64,000 nucleotides of DNA from assembly GCA_043783155.1 (NCBI GenBank), contig JAYVZS010000131.1, forward strand, positions 1-64,000. The letters are read 5' to 3'. The notes under the pieces were generated by a model that saw only the letters and a list, made by a program, of their open reading frames with translations, did no database searches and was not told where the DNA came from. The translations under genes and the position numbers were made by a program. Each line of letters begins with the position of its first letter. Within the stretch, counting starts at the first letter, position 1. Positions 53,195 to 62,121 of the stretch are shown one piece after another. The DNA comes from JAPLDA01 sp043783155 (GTDB lineage: Bacteria; Bacteroidota; Bacteroidia; AKYH767-A; 2013-40CM-41-45).

Positions 53195-55279
53195 ATGACT
53201 GAATCACAGGCAAAAAAAAGAATTGAAGAATTGTCGACCGAAATTGATACGCATAACTATAAATATTATGTCCTCGATAAACCTTCGCTTAGCGATTTTC
53301 AGTTTGATAAATTATTGGAAGAGTTGATTAAGCTTGAAAATGAATTTCCACAATTCGCTGATCCGAATTCTCCTACACAAAGGGTAGGCGGACAAATTAC
53401 GAAAGCGTTTAAAGCAGTGAAACATAAATACCCGATGCTTTCGCTTGGTAATACATACAGTGAAGACGAATTGCGTGACTTTGATGAGCGGACACGAAAA
53501 ATTATCGGAGATCAATTTGAATACGTCTGTGAATTAAAATTCGACGGACTTTCTATCGGCCTCACATACAAAAACGGAAAACTTGTACAAGCTATTACAC
53601 GAGGTGATGGCGTTCAGGGTGACGACGTCACGACCAATGTGAAAACAATCCGGAGCATTCCGCTTGCACTCACGAAAGGAAATTATCCGGTTGAATTTGA
53701 AATACGAGGTGAGATTTTGATGCCGTTGAAATCATTCGATAAAATTAATGCCGGGATAGAAGCGCAGATGCGTGAAGATGGATATGATGAAGATGAAATT
53801 GCTGATAAACTTCTGAAGAATCCGCGTAACGCCGCGTCCGGAACCATTAAGATGCAGGATTCGTCGGTGGTATCGAAGCGAAAGTTGGATTGCTACCTCT
53901 ACTTTCTCCTTGGAGAAAACCTTCGCTTCAAAACTCATTTTGAATCTTTGAAGAAGGCGAAAGAGTGGGGTTTCAAAGTAAGCGATGATGCGAAGTTGTG
54001 TAAGTCGCTTGATGAAGTTTTTAAGTTCCTCCATCATTGGGATGTTGCGCGACATGATCTTCCGTATGAAACGGATGGAGTTGTCATCAAAATAAATTCG
54101 CTCGCGCAACAACGTGATCTTGGATTCACGGCGAAGTCACCACGATGGGCGATCTCTTACAAATTTAAATCGGAAAGTCTGTCCACTAAATTACTTTCCA
54201 TTTCTTTCCAGATTGGAAGAACCGGCGCCATCACGCCTGTTGCAAACCTGCAACCGGTGCAGCTTGCAGGCACAACGGTTAAGCGTGCAACACTTCACAA
54301 TGCCGATCAGATTGAGAAACTTGATTTGAGAATCGGCGATCATGTGTTCGTGGAAAAGGGAGGGGAAATTATTCCGAAGATCACAGAAGTTGATCTGAGC
54401 AAACGCGATAAGAATTCAAAACCTGTTCGTTACATTTCAAAATGCCCGGAGTGTGAAACGGAGTTGGTTCGCAAAGAAGGAGAAGCTGCACATTATTGTC
54501 CGAATGAATTGGGTTGCCCGCCTCAGATCAAAGGCCGCATCGAACATTTCATTAGCCGGAGAGCCATGAACATTGATAGTCTTGGTGAAGGCAAAGTGGA
54601 GATTTTATACGAGAATAAATTAATTAAAACTCCTGCAGATCTGTATCATCTCAAACATGATCAGTTGCTTGGACTCGAAAAAGTAATTGAAGGCGAAGAA
54701 GGGGAGAAGCCGAAGAAAATTTCGTTGCAGGAAAAATCGGTTCAGAAAATTTTAAGTGGAATTGAAGAATCGAAGAATGTTCCTTTTGAACGTGTGCTGT
54801 ATGCAATTGGAATACGATATGTCGGAGAAACTGTCGCAAAAAAACTGGCCTTGTATTTTAAAAATATTGATGCGTTGATGGATGCAACGATCGAAGAATT
54901 GTTGAATGTGGAAGAGATTGGTGAGAAGATCGCTCAGAGTCTGGTTGAATATTTTACAGAAAATAGAAACAGGAAGATACTAGAAGATCTGCGTAAATAT
55001 GGTGTGCAGATGGCTATTTCAGCTTCATCGGTTCCTGAAAATCTAAGCGCCAAACTCACCGGTTTATCGTTTGTGGTTTCGGGCGTTTTTTCTGATTTTA
55101 GCAGGGACGAAATAAAGCAACTCATTGAACAGCATGGAGGAAAAAATCAAAGTGGTGTTTCGGCCAAAACTAATTACTTACTTGCAGGTGATGAAGCGGG
55201 ACCAAGTAAATTAGAGAAGGCAAAAAAACTGAAGGTGGCTGTGCTTTCGGAAAAAGAGTTTGTTAAACTAATTAGTTGA
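53195..55279 (+). CDS. ligA: NAD-dependent DNA ligase LigA
   Basis: Seals Okazaki fragments and repair nicks using NAD+. The 694 residues contain the Ia domain with NYKYYVLDKPSLSD, adenylated Lys in CELKFDGLS, the OB fold, a Cys4 zinc finger (CPECETE, CPNELGCP), four HhH motifs and a C-terminal BRCT domain (about 620-690, with LTGLSFVVSGVFSDFSRDEI). A TATCTTTA promoter-like box lies 21 bases before the ATG. Length and residues are normal. Confidence 0.97.
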   Translation: MTESQAKKRIEELSTEIDTHNYKYYVLDKPSLSDFQFDKLLEELIKLENEFPQFADPNSPTQRVGGQITKAFKAVKHKYPMLSLGNTYSEDELRDFDERTRKIIGDQFEYVCELKFDGLSIGLTYKNGKLVQAITRGDGVQGDDVTTNVKTIRSIPLALTKGNYPVEFEIRGEILMPLKSFDKINAGIEAQMREDGYDEDEIADKLLKNPRNAASGTIKMQDSSVVSKRKLDCYLYFLLGENLRFKTHFESLKKAKEWGFKVSDDAKLCKSLDEVFKFLHHWDVARHDLPYETDGVVIKINSLAQQRDLGFTAKSPRWAISYKFKSESLSTKLLSISFQIGRTGAITPVANLQPVQLAGTTVKRATLHNADQIEKLDLRIGDHVFVEKGGEIIPKITEVDLSKRDKNSKPVRYISKCPECETELVRKEGEAAHYCPNELGCPPQIKGRIEHFISRRAMNIDSLGEGKVEILYENKLIKTPADLYHLKHDQLLGLEKVIEGEEGEKPKKISLQEKSVQKILSGIEESKNVPFERVLYAIGIRYVGETVAKKLALYFKNIDALMDATIEELLNVEEIGEKIAQSLVEYFTENRNRKILEDLRKYGVQMAISASSVPENLSAKLTGLSFVVSGVFSDFSRDEIKQLIEQHGGKNQSGVSAKTNYLLAGDEAGPSKLEKAKKLKVAVLSEKEFVKLIS

Positions 55280-55345
55280 TTTGATGGCGCGATAAAGTGC
55301 TGTCAAATCCTAAAAATTAAAATCCTCAAATCCCAAATCCCAAAA

Positions 55346-55906
55346 ATGGGTTTACGCAAAAACATTCGATCCAAACTCGGTAACTACCGCTTCCTTCAGG
55401 AGATAAAGAAGGTGAAGCTGAAGCACGAGGTCGTTGGTTTTGATGAAGCAAAGAAAATCGGTTTGTTGTATGATGCTACCGATGATACTAATTATGAAAT
55501 TGTGAAACAGTATGTCAAAACAATTCGCAGTCAGCAAAAGGAAGTACTTGCGTTGGGGTATGTCGACAAGAAAATCTTGCCGGTGAATAAGTTTGCGCAA
55601 TATGGTCTGGATTTTTTCACTAGAAAGAATTTGAATTGGCAGATGATTCCTTCGAATCCAATCGTCACGAATTTTATCAACGAAAAATTTGATATCCTTA
55701 TCAACCTGAATAACAATAAGTGTTTTCCATTGCTTTACATTTCCGCTGTATCTCACTCACGGTTCCGGGTCGGGCGGTTTGATAAAAAAGATGTGAGCTG
55801 TTACGACCTGATGATCCAGGTGAAAGGAGAGCAGGGGATAAAAGTTTTTATAGAAGAAGCAGAAAATTATTTACGCCAAATAAAATCGAATCATGAACAT
55901 CAATAA
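55346..55906 (+). CDS. DUF6913-like protein of unknown function
   Basis: Encodes 186 residues. The basic N-terminus (GLRKNIRSKLGNYRFLQEIK) is followed by an alpha/beta body with KIGLLYDATDDTNYEIVKQY and FDILINLNNNKCFPLLYISA. It resembles a small Bacteroidota-restricted family. There is no signal peptide or TM helix. The ATG follows directly on a short TCAAATCCCAAATCCC repeat. Its end overlaps the dapA start by 14 bases, so it is co-expressed with lysine/diaminopimelate synthesis, but a functional link is not shown. Confidence 0.7.
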   Translation: MGLRKNIRSKLGNYRFLQEIKKVKLKHEVVGFDEAKKIGLLYDATDDTNYEIVKQYVKTIRSQQKEVLALGYVDKKILPVNKFAQYGLDFFTRKNLNWQMIPSNPIVTNFINEKFDILINLNNNKCFPLLYISAVSHSRFRVGRFDKKDVSCYDLMIQVKGEQGIKVFIEEAENYLRQIKSNHEHQ

Positions 55907-56771
55907 GCTGAAAGGTACCGGGGTTGCATTGGTGACTCCTTTTCATAAAGACGGAAACGTTGATTTCAAATCGTTCAAGAAATTAATTGACCGATGCATT
56001 GATCAAAAGGTTGAATACCTTGTTCCGTTAGGTACTACCGGTGAATCGGTGACGCTTACGCGCGACGAAAAAAGAGCCGTACTCGACTTTGTTGTGGAAG
56101 TAAATAATAAACGTGTTCCTGTTGTTCTTGGTTTGGGCGGAAACAATACACGTGAGCTGGTGAACATGATTGAAGAATGTGATTTCAATGGAGTAGATGC
56201 TATTCTTTCGGTGAGTCCATATTACAACAAGCCATCTCAGCGGGGAATTTTCCAGCATTATAAATCGATTGCGAATGCGTCTCCTGTTCCGGTTATACTT
56301 TACAATGTTCCCGCACGTACGGGCAGTAATATAGATGCGGATACGACGCTTGAGTTAGCGCATGAAATAAAAAACATCATCGGCATCAAAGAAGCTTCCG
56401 GTAATCTTGAAAAGGCGATGAAGATCATCAAAGGAAAGCCGAAAGATTTTTTGGTGATCTCCGGTGATGACGTGATCACACTTCCTTTTATTGCCTGTGG
56501 CGGCGACGGGGTTATTTCTGTTGTGGCGAATGCGTTCCCAAAAGATTTTTCTGATTTGGTTCGAAGCGCACTCGAAGGAAACTTTGATAAAGCCCGCAAG
56601 CTTCATTACAAATTGTTCGACATCACCAACGCTATTTTTGTGGATGGAAATCCTCCGGGAGTTAAAGGTTTATTAAGTGTGATTAACATTTGCTCCGAAC
56701 ATGTCCGTCTTCCTTTGGTAAGTGTAAGCAAATCGACGTTGAATAAATTTGAAGCGTTGATGAAGGGGTAG
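55893..56771 (+). CDS. dapA: 4-hydroxy-tetrahydrodipicolinate synthase
   Basis: First committed step to diaminopimelate and lysine, condensing pyruvate with aspartate semialdehyde. The 292 residues include LGTTGESVTL, the tyrosine in SPYYNKPSQRG, the RTGSN carboxylate-binding Arg and the Schiff-base lysine in IIGIKEASGN. Length is typical. It is translated from the same transcript as the upstream unknown gene. Confidence 0.96.
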   Translation: MNINKLKGTGVALVTPFHKDGNVDFKSFKKLIDRCIDQKVEYLVPLGTTGESVTLTRDEKRAVLDFVVEVNNKRVPVVLGLGGNNTRELVNMIEECDFNGVDAILSVSPYYNKPSQRGIFQHYKSIANASPVPVILYNVPARTGSNIDADTTLELAHEIKNIIGIKEASGNLEKAMKIIKGKPKDFLVISGDDVITLPFIACGGDGVISVVANAFPKDFSDLVRSALEGNFDKARKLHYKLFDITNAIFVDGNPPGVKGLLSVINICSEHVRLPLVSVSKSTLNKFEALMKG

Positions 56772-56866
56772 AGTTTGAGCCATGTTCTTTAATCAGCGTG
56801 TTAGCGGCAACCAAATAAATTGTTCAACATAAGAAATACACAAATTTTATCCTCTAAATAGAAATT

Positions 56867-57793
56867 ATGATACCTGACTTTCAAACTTTGATGCTTCCAA
56901 TTCTCGAAATACTAGGAGACAATAAAGAACATGACACTCAAGATTTAACACAAACAATATGTGATCAATACAACTTAACTAAGGATGAGCGAGAAGAATT
57001 ATTATCAAGTGGACGACAAAAAATCATTACCAACCGTGTTGCTTGGGCTCGAATATACATGTCGAAAGCCAAACTTATGGAATCACCGAAACGTTCCATT
57101 TTTAAAATAACTCAAGAAGGATTAAAAGTCCTTGATACAAAACCTAAGCGAATTGACATAAAATATCTGAAGACAATTCCCGCTTTTAAAGATTGGCAAA
57201 CGACATTTGCATATCAAAGTAAAAAAGAATCTAATGAAATATCACAATCAACTGAAGAAATTGAAACAGGAAAAACTCCTGAAGAATTGCTTGAATATTC
57301 ATATGCGAAACTAAAAGATGAATTAGCGATTGAATTGCTCGACAAAATAAAAAGCTGTTCTCCTGGCTTCTTTGAAAGACTTGTAGTAGATCTTTTACTA
57401 AAGATGGGATATGGCGGATCATTAAAGGATGCTGGAAAGGCCACAAGACTAACAAATGACGGAGGTATTGATGGAATCATTAAAGAAGATAAACTGGGAC
57501 TTGATTCAATTTACATTCAAGCAAAGCGATGGGATACTCAATCAGTTGGCAGACCAGACATACAATCATTCGTTGGAGCATTAGATGGACAGCGTGCAAC
57601 AAAAGGGATTTTTATTACTACTTCCCGTTTCGCAGAAAATGCTAATGAATATGTAAAGACAATTACAAAAAAGGTAATCTTAATTAATGGTAAAGAATTA
57701 GCTGAACTAATGATTGAATACAATGTCGGTCTCTCGATCAAAAACAACTATGAAGTAAAAAAGATTGATAGCGATTATTTTGAAGAAGGTTAA
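56867..57793 (+). CDS. Mrr-type restriction endonuclease
   Basis: A type IV restriction enzyme, expected to cut methylated foreign DNA. The 308 residues hold the N-terminal Mrr winged-helix domain (about 8-90, including SGRQKIITNRVAWARIYM) and the C-terminal Mrr_cat nuclease with the PD-(D/E)XK residues in TNDGGIDGII and IYIQAKRW, followed by SFVGALDGQRATKGIFITTS. It is AT-richer than its neighbours and isolated. No cognate methylase is expected for type IV systems. Confidence 0.9.
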   Translation: MIPDFQTLMLPILEILGDNKEHDTQDLTQTICDQYNLTKDEREELLSSGRQKIITNRVAWARIYMSKAKLMESPKRSIFKITQEGLKVLDTKPKRIDIKYLKTIPAFKDWQTTFAYQSKKESNEISQSTEEIETGKTPEELLEYSYAKLKDELAIELLDKIKSCSPGFFERLVVDLLLKMGYGGSLKDAGKATRLTNDGGIDGIIKEDKLGLDSIYIQAKRWDTQSVGRPDIQSFVGALDGQRATKGIFITTSRFAENANEYVKTITKKVILINGKELAELMIEYNVGLSIKNNYEVKKIDSDYFEEG

Positions 57794-57845
57794 AATCCGT
57801 GGCAGCCTATAACAATAAAATTAAAAAAATAATTTTTTGCAGTGC

Positions 57846-57899
57846 AACCCCTAAAGGGTTTACTCGTGCTTTAAAATACCGCGGAACCCTTTAGGGGTT
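57846..57899. repeat. REP-like inverted repeat, AACCCCTAAAGGGTT family
   Basis: Two 15-base arms (57846-57860 and 57885-57899) that are exact reverse complements, and each is itself nearly palindromic. They lie between the Mrr gene and a truncated T9SS fragment, whose recognisable sequence starts about 20 bases further on. Confidence 0.85.
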
Positions 57900-57920
57900 T
57901 TCGGGCAATCGAATGATTCG

Positions 57921-58358
57921 TTGATTGCCCCGCAAGGATATTCATCCTATCAATGGTATTTTTATTCGACTCCGGTAGGCGGGGCTAATAATTTTTATTT
58001 TCATCCTGTTTCACAAGGTAATTATAGTGTAGTGGTGACGGAAGCGAATGGGTGCGAGGCGAGTTATAGTGTTGCGTTTGTTTACCTGAATGCATCCGAA
58101 ATTAATAGTGATTATTTTTCAGTCGAAATAATCCCTAACCCGAGCAAAGGTGCTCTTACATTTTTATCGAAAGGGATGAGGGAACTTACTGGTATTGAAA
58201 TATATTCTTTTACCGGACAGTTGATTTACAGAAGCGAGACTGATTTTACAAGAGACAAACAATCAGAAATAAAACTTCCCGATATTTCTAAAGGACTTTA
58301 CTTTGTAAAAATATCTTCCACTCATTATTGCAGAACACAAAAATTAATTATTGAATGA
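57921..58358 (+). pseudogene. 3-prime fragment of a secreted T9SS-sorted protein
   Basis: The frame starts inside a gliding-motility/PKD-like repeat (PQGYSSYQWYFYSTPVGG, then VVVTEANGCEASYSVAFVY), then a T9SS sorting domain (VEIIPNPSKGALTFLSKG to TQKLIIE). There is no signal peptide and only a TTG at the boundary. Upstream sequence is the REP-like pair. The stop overlaps the next frame's start by four bases (ATGA), which suggests the pair once formed an operon. Confidence 0.78.
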
Positions 58359-58555
58359 AATATTTTTGCGCCTTAGTATTCATCATTTTTCCAGTCCATC
58401 TTATTGCTCAATCCGGTGTGTGTTTCTTCGATGCAGGTCAACTCATAATTTTAATGAATGGTTTTCAAAAAAAATCGGATAAAACTCCAAAGAACGAAAT
58501 TGAATTAGCAACAAAACTTAAAAAACAATATTTCAATGAAAAAGAAAGTGAATAA
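58355..58555 (+). pseudogene. Chimeric remnant: signal peptide joined to the C-terminus of a HigB-type toxin
   Basis: The first 21 residues (MKYFCALVFIIFPVHLIAQS) are a typical Bacteroidota signal peptide. From about residue 22 the sequence becomes the C-terminal third of a Gp49/RelE-type toxin (CFFDAGQLIILMNGFQKKSD, then KTPKNEIELATKLKKQYFNE). The front two thirds of the toxin, including most catalytic positions, are gone. It overlaps the antitoxin by 20 bases as in intact HigBA loci. Probably a deletion joint between a secreted-protein gene and a toxin gene. Confidence 0.75.
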
Positions 58556-58841
58556 AAACCTGACTTCGTTTGATGATCACCTTGACCAACAGTATGGAAA
58601 ACGCGGAATAGCTAAACGTGAAAAATGGGAACAGGAATTTGAAGCATTCAAACTTGGTGTCCTGATTGCGGAAATGAGAGAGAAGAAACATTTAACGCAG
58701 GAACAACTTGCAGAAAAATGCGGAACTACAAAATCCTACATTTCAAGAATTGAAAATAATGCAAGCGACATTCGTCTTTCTACTTTAATGAGAATTATTA
58801 CTGATGGACTTGGCGGCCGGCTTCGTCTTTCACTTGATTAA
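58536..58841 (+). CDS. higA: HigA-type XRE antitoxin, orphan
   Basis: A DNA-binding antitoxin of 101 residues with a helical N-terminus (HLDQQYGKRGIAKREKWEQE) and an XRE helix-turn-helix (about 45-95: MREKKHLTQEQLAEKCGTTK, SYISRIENNASDIRLSTL). In intact systems it neutralises and represses the upstream HigB toxin. Here the toxin is reduced to its C-terminus, so the antitoxin is an orphan, possibly kept as a regulator or as protection against homologous toxins. Normal start at ATG inside the toxin end. Confidence 0.85.
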   Translation: MKKKVNKNLTSFDDHLDQQYGKRGIAKREKWEQEFEAFKLGVLIAEMREKKHLTQEQLAEKCGTTKSYISRIENNASDIRLSTLMRIITDGLGGRLRLSLD

Positions 58842-59380
58842 CAATTTTTTTGTCAATACCTCGCAGCTTGCTGTGGGGTCATTCATTCATTCGCTTCCTA
58901 GATAAAAAAGAACGAATGCATACACAAAAGAAAAAACTTTTCGAAGGGCAGTTGGAAGTTGGTAGATAAAAACGACTCACTATCCCCCCAGTTTAGCGTA
59001 GTCTTGTGCTGGGGCTCGTGCGCAAGGAGACTACGTGCGTTGGTATTTTGAATCTGATGGGAATTATTCCCCGCCCCTTGGGGCGATCGGAAAGAATTCC
59101 CATCAAATACTCCGCTGCTCTGCGGCGGAGATGTTTATTTGAACGTTTTTTATCTTTTAATAAATTTCGAACTAAATCAACGATGAATCAAATTTCTAAA
59201 CAAGATGTTACCGTTTTAATTTACATTCGCTTATGATTTAAGTGAAATAAACCTCGAAGAGACTTCTCGCCTCAATTAGAAAAACGGAATATTTTTTTAA
59301 GTCAAGCTTTATATTCGAAGCAGAGCCTTCGGGGTTGAGAGACATCAAGCCCAGCTCCCTTGCAAAGGGCTTCGGTGAGC
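58842..59380. other. Gene-free spacer with repeats
   Basis: No gene is seen. It holds an inverted pair CGTAGTCT and AGACTACG around 58996-59034, the second copy of the 88-base REP-like element, and palindromic scraps such as GCCCAGCTCCCTTGC and GCAAAGGGCTTC near the end. It may include the terminator of the M23 peptidase gene on the minus strand, but no clear stem and T-run were found. Confidence 0.5.
59052..59139. repeat. REP-like palindromic element, copy 2
   Basis: An 88-base unit nearly identical to the copy at the left edge of the window, with one extra C that makes the outer arms GATGGGAATT and AATTCCCATC perfectly complementary. The inner CGCCCC-TTGGGGCG and the CTCCGC-GCGGAG hairpins are unchanged. 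An open frame through it is a by-product of the repeat. Confidence 0.85.
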
Positions 59381-61120
59381 TCAATAAAAAAAAGTATCAC
59401 TCAGCTTCGCCACGTTTCCTTTTTCATCCGTGACTGTTACTTCAATTTGATGCGTTTCGTTTTGTGGAATGTTTTCAATATCGCCGGTAATTAAACTTTC
59501 GTGTTTATTGAATTCCATCAATATCCATTTACCATCTACGGTTGCGCTGTAATTTTTGATGCCTGATAAATTGTCGCCGATCTTAAACTGAACAACTAAA
59601 CCGCGCGATGTGTTTTGATCTGCTGGGTAATATTCTTTGACGATTGTTGGCGGAACCGTATCAATGGTAATGGTGAAATCTCCAAAGTGCCTGACATTCG
59701 CCGTCAGAAAATCTCCTTTCCAGTTTCCTCCTTCACTCTCATAGAACCCGTATTCATCAACCGAAACCAAAATGGCTTTTGATTTCAGCGAGTCAGGAAG
59801 GTGGAGTGGTTTAATACCTATCGCAATCGAGGTATGAATAGGAACAGTTCTATCGCCGACATGAAACACCTTTGCAATCAGGTTTACATTCGGAGAGAAT
59901 TCGGATTCAGAAAACCTGTACGTGTCATACACAGCTCCTGAAGAGATCACAACGTCAATGTCCGCCTTGTGAATGGCTGTTCCTTTTTCATCCGAAATAG
60001 TTACTCCTTTTGGTTGTGGCTGGTATGTAAATTCTGTTAAAAGAGTATGACTGATCAGGTTGAAGTGACAGGTTGAACTATTCCCGTTAAAATCTTTTAC
60101 CAGGAATTCAATGTTATGAGTTCTGTCCTCAGTAAAATTAAAATACCCGTTTTTAGAGAGGTCAGGATAAATTTTAAGATGGTTGCCCGGTAAGCGAAAG
60201 CATTGTTGAATGACTTGGTTTTCTAAAATCATTGAACGGTAATCGATGTGAGCGTTTACGTAACGTGAATCGTTGAAGTTGAAACGATCCATTTTGAATT
60301 CGTACACGATGTTCGAATCAACTTTCAGTTGCACCGAATAGATGCCGAGAGTTGCATCCGAATTTTCCATGTGATCGGTCGTTTCAATTCCGAAGCCAAT
60401 GAGTCCGCTTACTTTGTTGAAGTCGGGGCTCGTAATGGTGTACTCATTTTTCACTCGTGTATCATCCAGTTCATTAAACCAATTCACGGCAACAAACGTG
60501 GCAGCGGTATCCGTCGTGTTGAGAATTCCCTGTCCGGCAACTGGGAATATCCTGACTTTTGTAATGATTGGAGCAATGGTGTCTTCAATCGGGAAACCAA
60601 AAAATAAAGGATTGATCGGTTCTTCTGTCAACCCGTCGCGTATTTCAAAATGCAGATGCGGGCCTTCTGCGTCACCAGTGCCTCCTGACAAAGCGATTAC
60701 TTCACCTTTTGTTATTTTTATTTCTTTTGGAAAAAGTTCTACTTCATACGATTTCTGTTCATACTGATTGGTAAGTACCATCTTCTGAATATCTTCCCTG
60801 AATTTAGTAAGGTGTGCATACACTGTCACGAGTCCGTTTGGATGTGTGATATACAATGCTTTTCCGAATCCTCCTGCGGAAATTTTTATTCTGGAAACAT
60901 ATCCGTCAGCGGCTGCATGTACTTCCATCCCTTCTGATTGGTAGGTGCTCAAGTCGATCCCGGAATGAAAATGATTGGAACGGATTTCTCCGAAAGTTCC
61001 CTCTAAAACGAGTACGGTATCTAAGGGTGAAGTGAAGTAAGTGGCCGGGTAACGTTGTGCTTTCAACTGAGTAGACAGAATTGTAAGAATCAGGAAGGTA
61101 ATCGTGTTTTTTAAATTCAT
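59381..61120 (-). CDS. M23 family metallopeptidase
   Basis: A periplasmic peptidoglycan endopeptidase-like protein of 579 residues. A signal peptide ending LKAQ is followed by the LytM/M23 domain (about 45-175) with zinc ligands in HFHSGIDLS and HLHFEIRDG, and AAADGYV. A long beta-rich C-terminal part (180-579) ends with an Ig-like region. Both zinc motifs are intact, so it is probably active rather than a degenerate activator. It stands alone. Confidence 0.9.
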   Translation of the reverse strand: MNLKNTITFLILTILSTQLKAQRYPATYFTSPLDTVLVLEGTFGEIRSNHFHSGIDLSTYQSEGMEVHAAADGYVSRIKISAGGFGKALYITHPNGLVTVYAHLTKFREDIQKMVLTNQYEQKSYEVELFPKEIKITKGEVIALSGGTGDAEGPHLHFEIRDGLTEEPINPLFFGFPIEDTIAPIITKVRIFPVAGQGILNTTDTAATFVAVNWFNELDDTRVKNEYTITSPDFNKVSGLIGFGIETTDHMENSDATLGIYSVQLKVDSNIVYEFKMDRFNFNDSRYVNAHIDYRSMILENQVIQQCFRLPGNHLKIYPDLSKNGYFNFTEDRTHNIEFLVKDFNGNSSTCHFNLISHTLLTEFTYQPQPKGVTISDEKGTAIHKADIDVVISSGAVYDTYRFSESEFSPNVNLIAKVFHVGDRTVPIHTSIAIGIKPLHLPDSLKSKAILVSVDEYGFYESEGGNWKGDFLTANVRHFGDFTITIDTVPPTIVKEYYPADQNTSRGLVVQFKIGDNLSGIKNYSATVDGKWILMEFNKHESLITGDIENIPQNETHQIEVTVTDEKGNVAKLSDTFFY

Positions 61121-61387
61121 TGTGCAAAGAAAACGAAATTACACAAATGATAATTCAGGTTTTGATTTGAAAAAACCGAAGAATGAAGGTGTCAATTGCA
61201 GGATCACTTTCGTTCACTTACTAAAGTAAAATCCGGCTTCCATTGTTCAAAATTTTCATCCTCAGGTCGGTGTGAACAATGAATGTTGATAATTTATATT
61301 TGGTTTCGATTTTTTTTCTGTTATTTGTACTTACTATTACATGCGGTGGCCGTTTCTTTACCGCGACTTTGACTTAAAACAGAAGCC

Positions 61388-61687
61388 ATGCACGAACTGA
61401 AAACAAAATTTGATGAACTCGACAAGCGAATTCAAAAATTAATATCTTTGCATAAGCAACTTAAATCAGAGAATCAAAATTTGGTTCAGTTGAACAGAAC
61501 ACTTGAGTTGGAGCTTAGTGAACACAAGCAACGGTACCATCGGCTGGAAGAGGGATTAGAAGGGTTAAAAGAACAGCAAAAAAGTACTGCCAATAAAAGT
61601 ATCTCAGGTATCAAGCAGAAAGTCAATGAAATGATCAGCGAGATTGACAGAAGTGTAACGCTGATTAATGCACAACATAAAAAGTGA
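61388..61687 (+). CDS. Small coiled-coil protein upstream of zapA
   Basis: Encodes 99 residues, nearly all predicted coiled coil (LDKRIQKLISLHKQLKSENQ, NRTLELELSEHKQR), with heptads from about 5 to 65. No signal peptide or TM segment. Its 3-prime end overlaps the reading upstream of zapA, and the zapA ATG is 11 bases after its stop. Size, coiled coil and gene order suggest a ZapB-like division partner, but sequence alone cannot prove homology. Confidence 0.75.
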   Translation: MHELKTKFDELDKRIQKLISLHKQLKSENQNLVQLNRTLELELSEHKQRYHRLEEGLEGLKEQQKSTANKSISGIKQKVNEMISEIDRSVTLINAQHKK

Positions 61688-61697
61688 ATCAACCCAA

Positions 61698-62015
61698 ATG
61701 GGAGAATTGCTATCAGTAAAAGTTTCTATCGCCAACCGGACCTATCCGCTTCGTATCACCAAAGATGAAGAGGAAAAGGTTTTACAAGCTGCACAGTCAG
61801 TGAATAAGTGCGTAAAGGAGTTTGAAGAGAATTATGCCGTAAAGGATAAGCAAGACCTTTTGGCAATGTGCTCCTTACAGTTTGCATCAGAAGCGATGGG
61901 TCAACATAAAAAGGGACCTAAGCAGCATGAGAATAGTCAACAGATCATCGAACAGATAGATCACCTCGGTTCTGTCATTGACCAATATCTTGCTGATGAA
62001 AAGCATTCTTCATAA
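61698..62015 (+). CDS. zapA: Cell division protein ZapA
   Basis: Crosslinks FtsZ filaments at the septum. The 105 residues from ATG (MGELLSVKVSIANRTYPLRI) show the ZapA N-terminal domain and a C-terminal helix (QQIIEQIDHLGSVIDQYLAD). An ATG ten codons upstream lies inside the preceding gene and is less likely. It is followed by a 6S-like RNA, echoing the zapA-ssrS order seen in gammaproteobacteria. Confidence 0.88.
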   Translation: MGELLSVKVSIANRTYPLRITKDEEEKVLQAAQSVNKCVKEFEENYAVKDKQDLLAMCSLQFASEAMGQHKKGPKQHENSQQIIEQIDHLGSVIDQYLADEKHSS

Positions 62016-62036
62016 AGGGTAACGTTCTTTGAAAGG

Positions 62037-62111
62037 GTTTACTGTTTTTGATTTACTGTTTACAGTTAGTGGAAGCTAACAGTAAACTGTTAACACTTAA
62101 CCGTAAACATT
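62037..62111. repeat. Inverted GTTTACTGTTTACAG repeat between zapA and the 6S-like RNA
   Basis: GGTTTACTGTTTTTGATTTA and CTGTTTACAGTTAG are mirrored by CTAACAGTAAACTGTTAACA and CCGTAAAC across a short loop. It is related to the tract upstream of clpB. It may act as the zapA terminator, but no T-run follows. Confidence 0.55.
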
Positions 62112-62121
62112 CTAATGTATT

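Noticed and set aside
56867..58841. Defence island formed by Mrr, the toxin remnant and HigA
   Set aside because: Only Mrr and an orphan antitoxin are intact, with T9SS debris between; no other defence genes adjoin, so a coordinated island is not supported.
59006..59236. Open frame of 76 codons through the REP-like copy
   Set aside because: The frame is produced by the palindromic repeat; codon use and lack of a start site argue against a gene.
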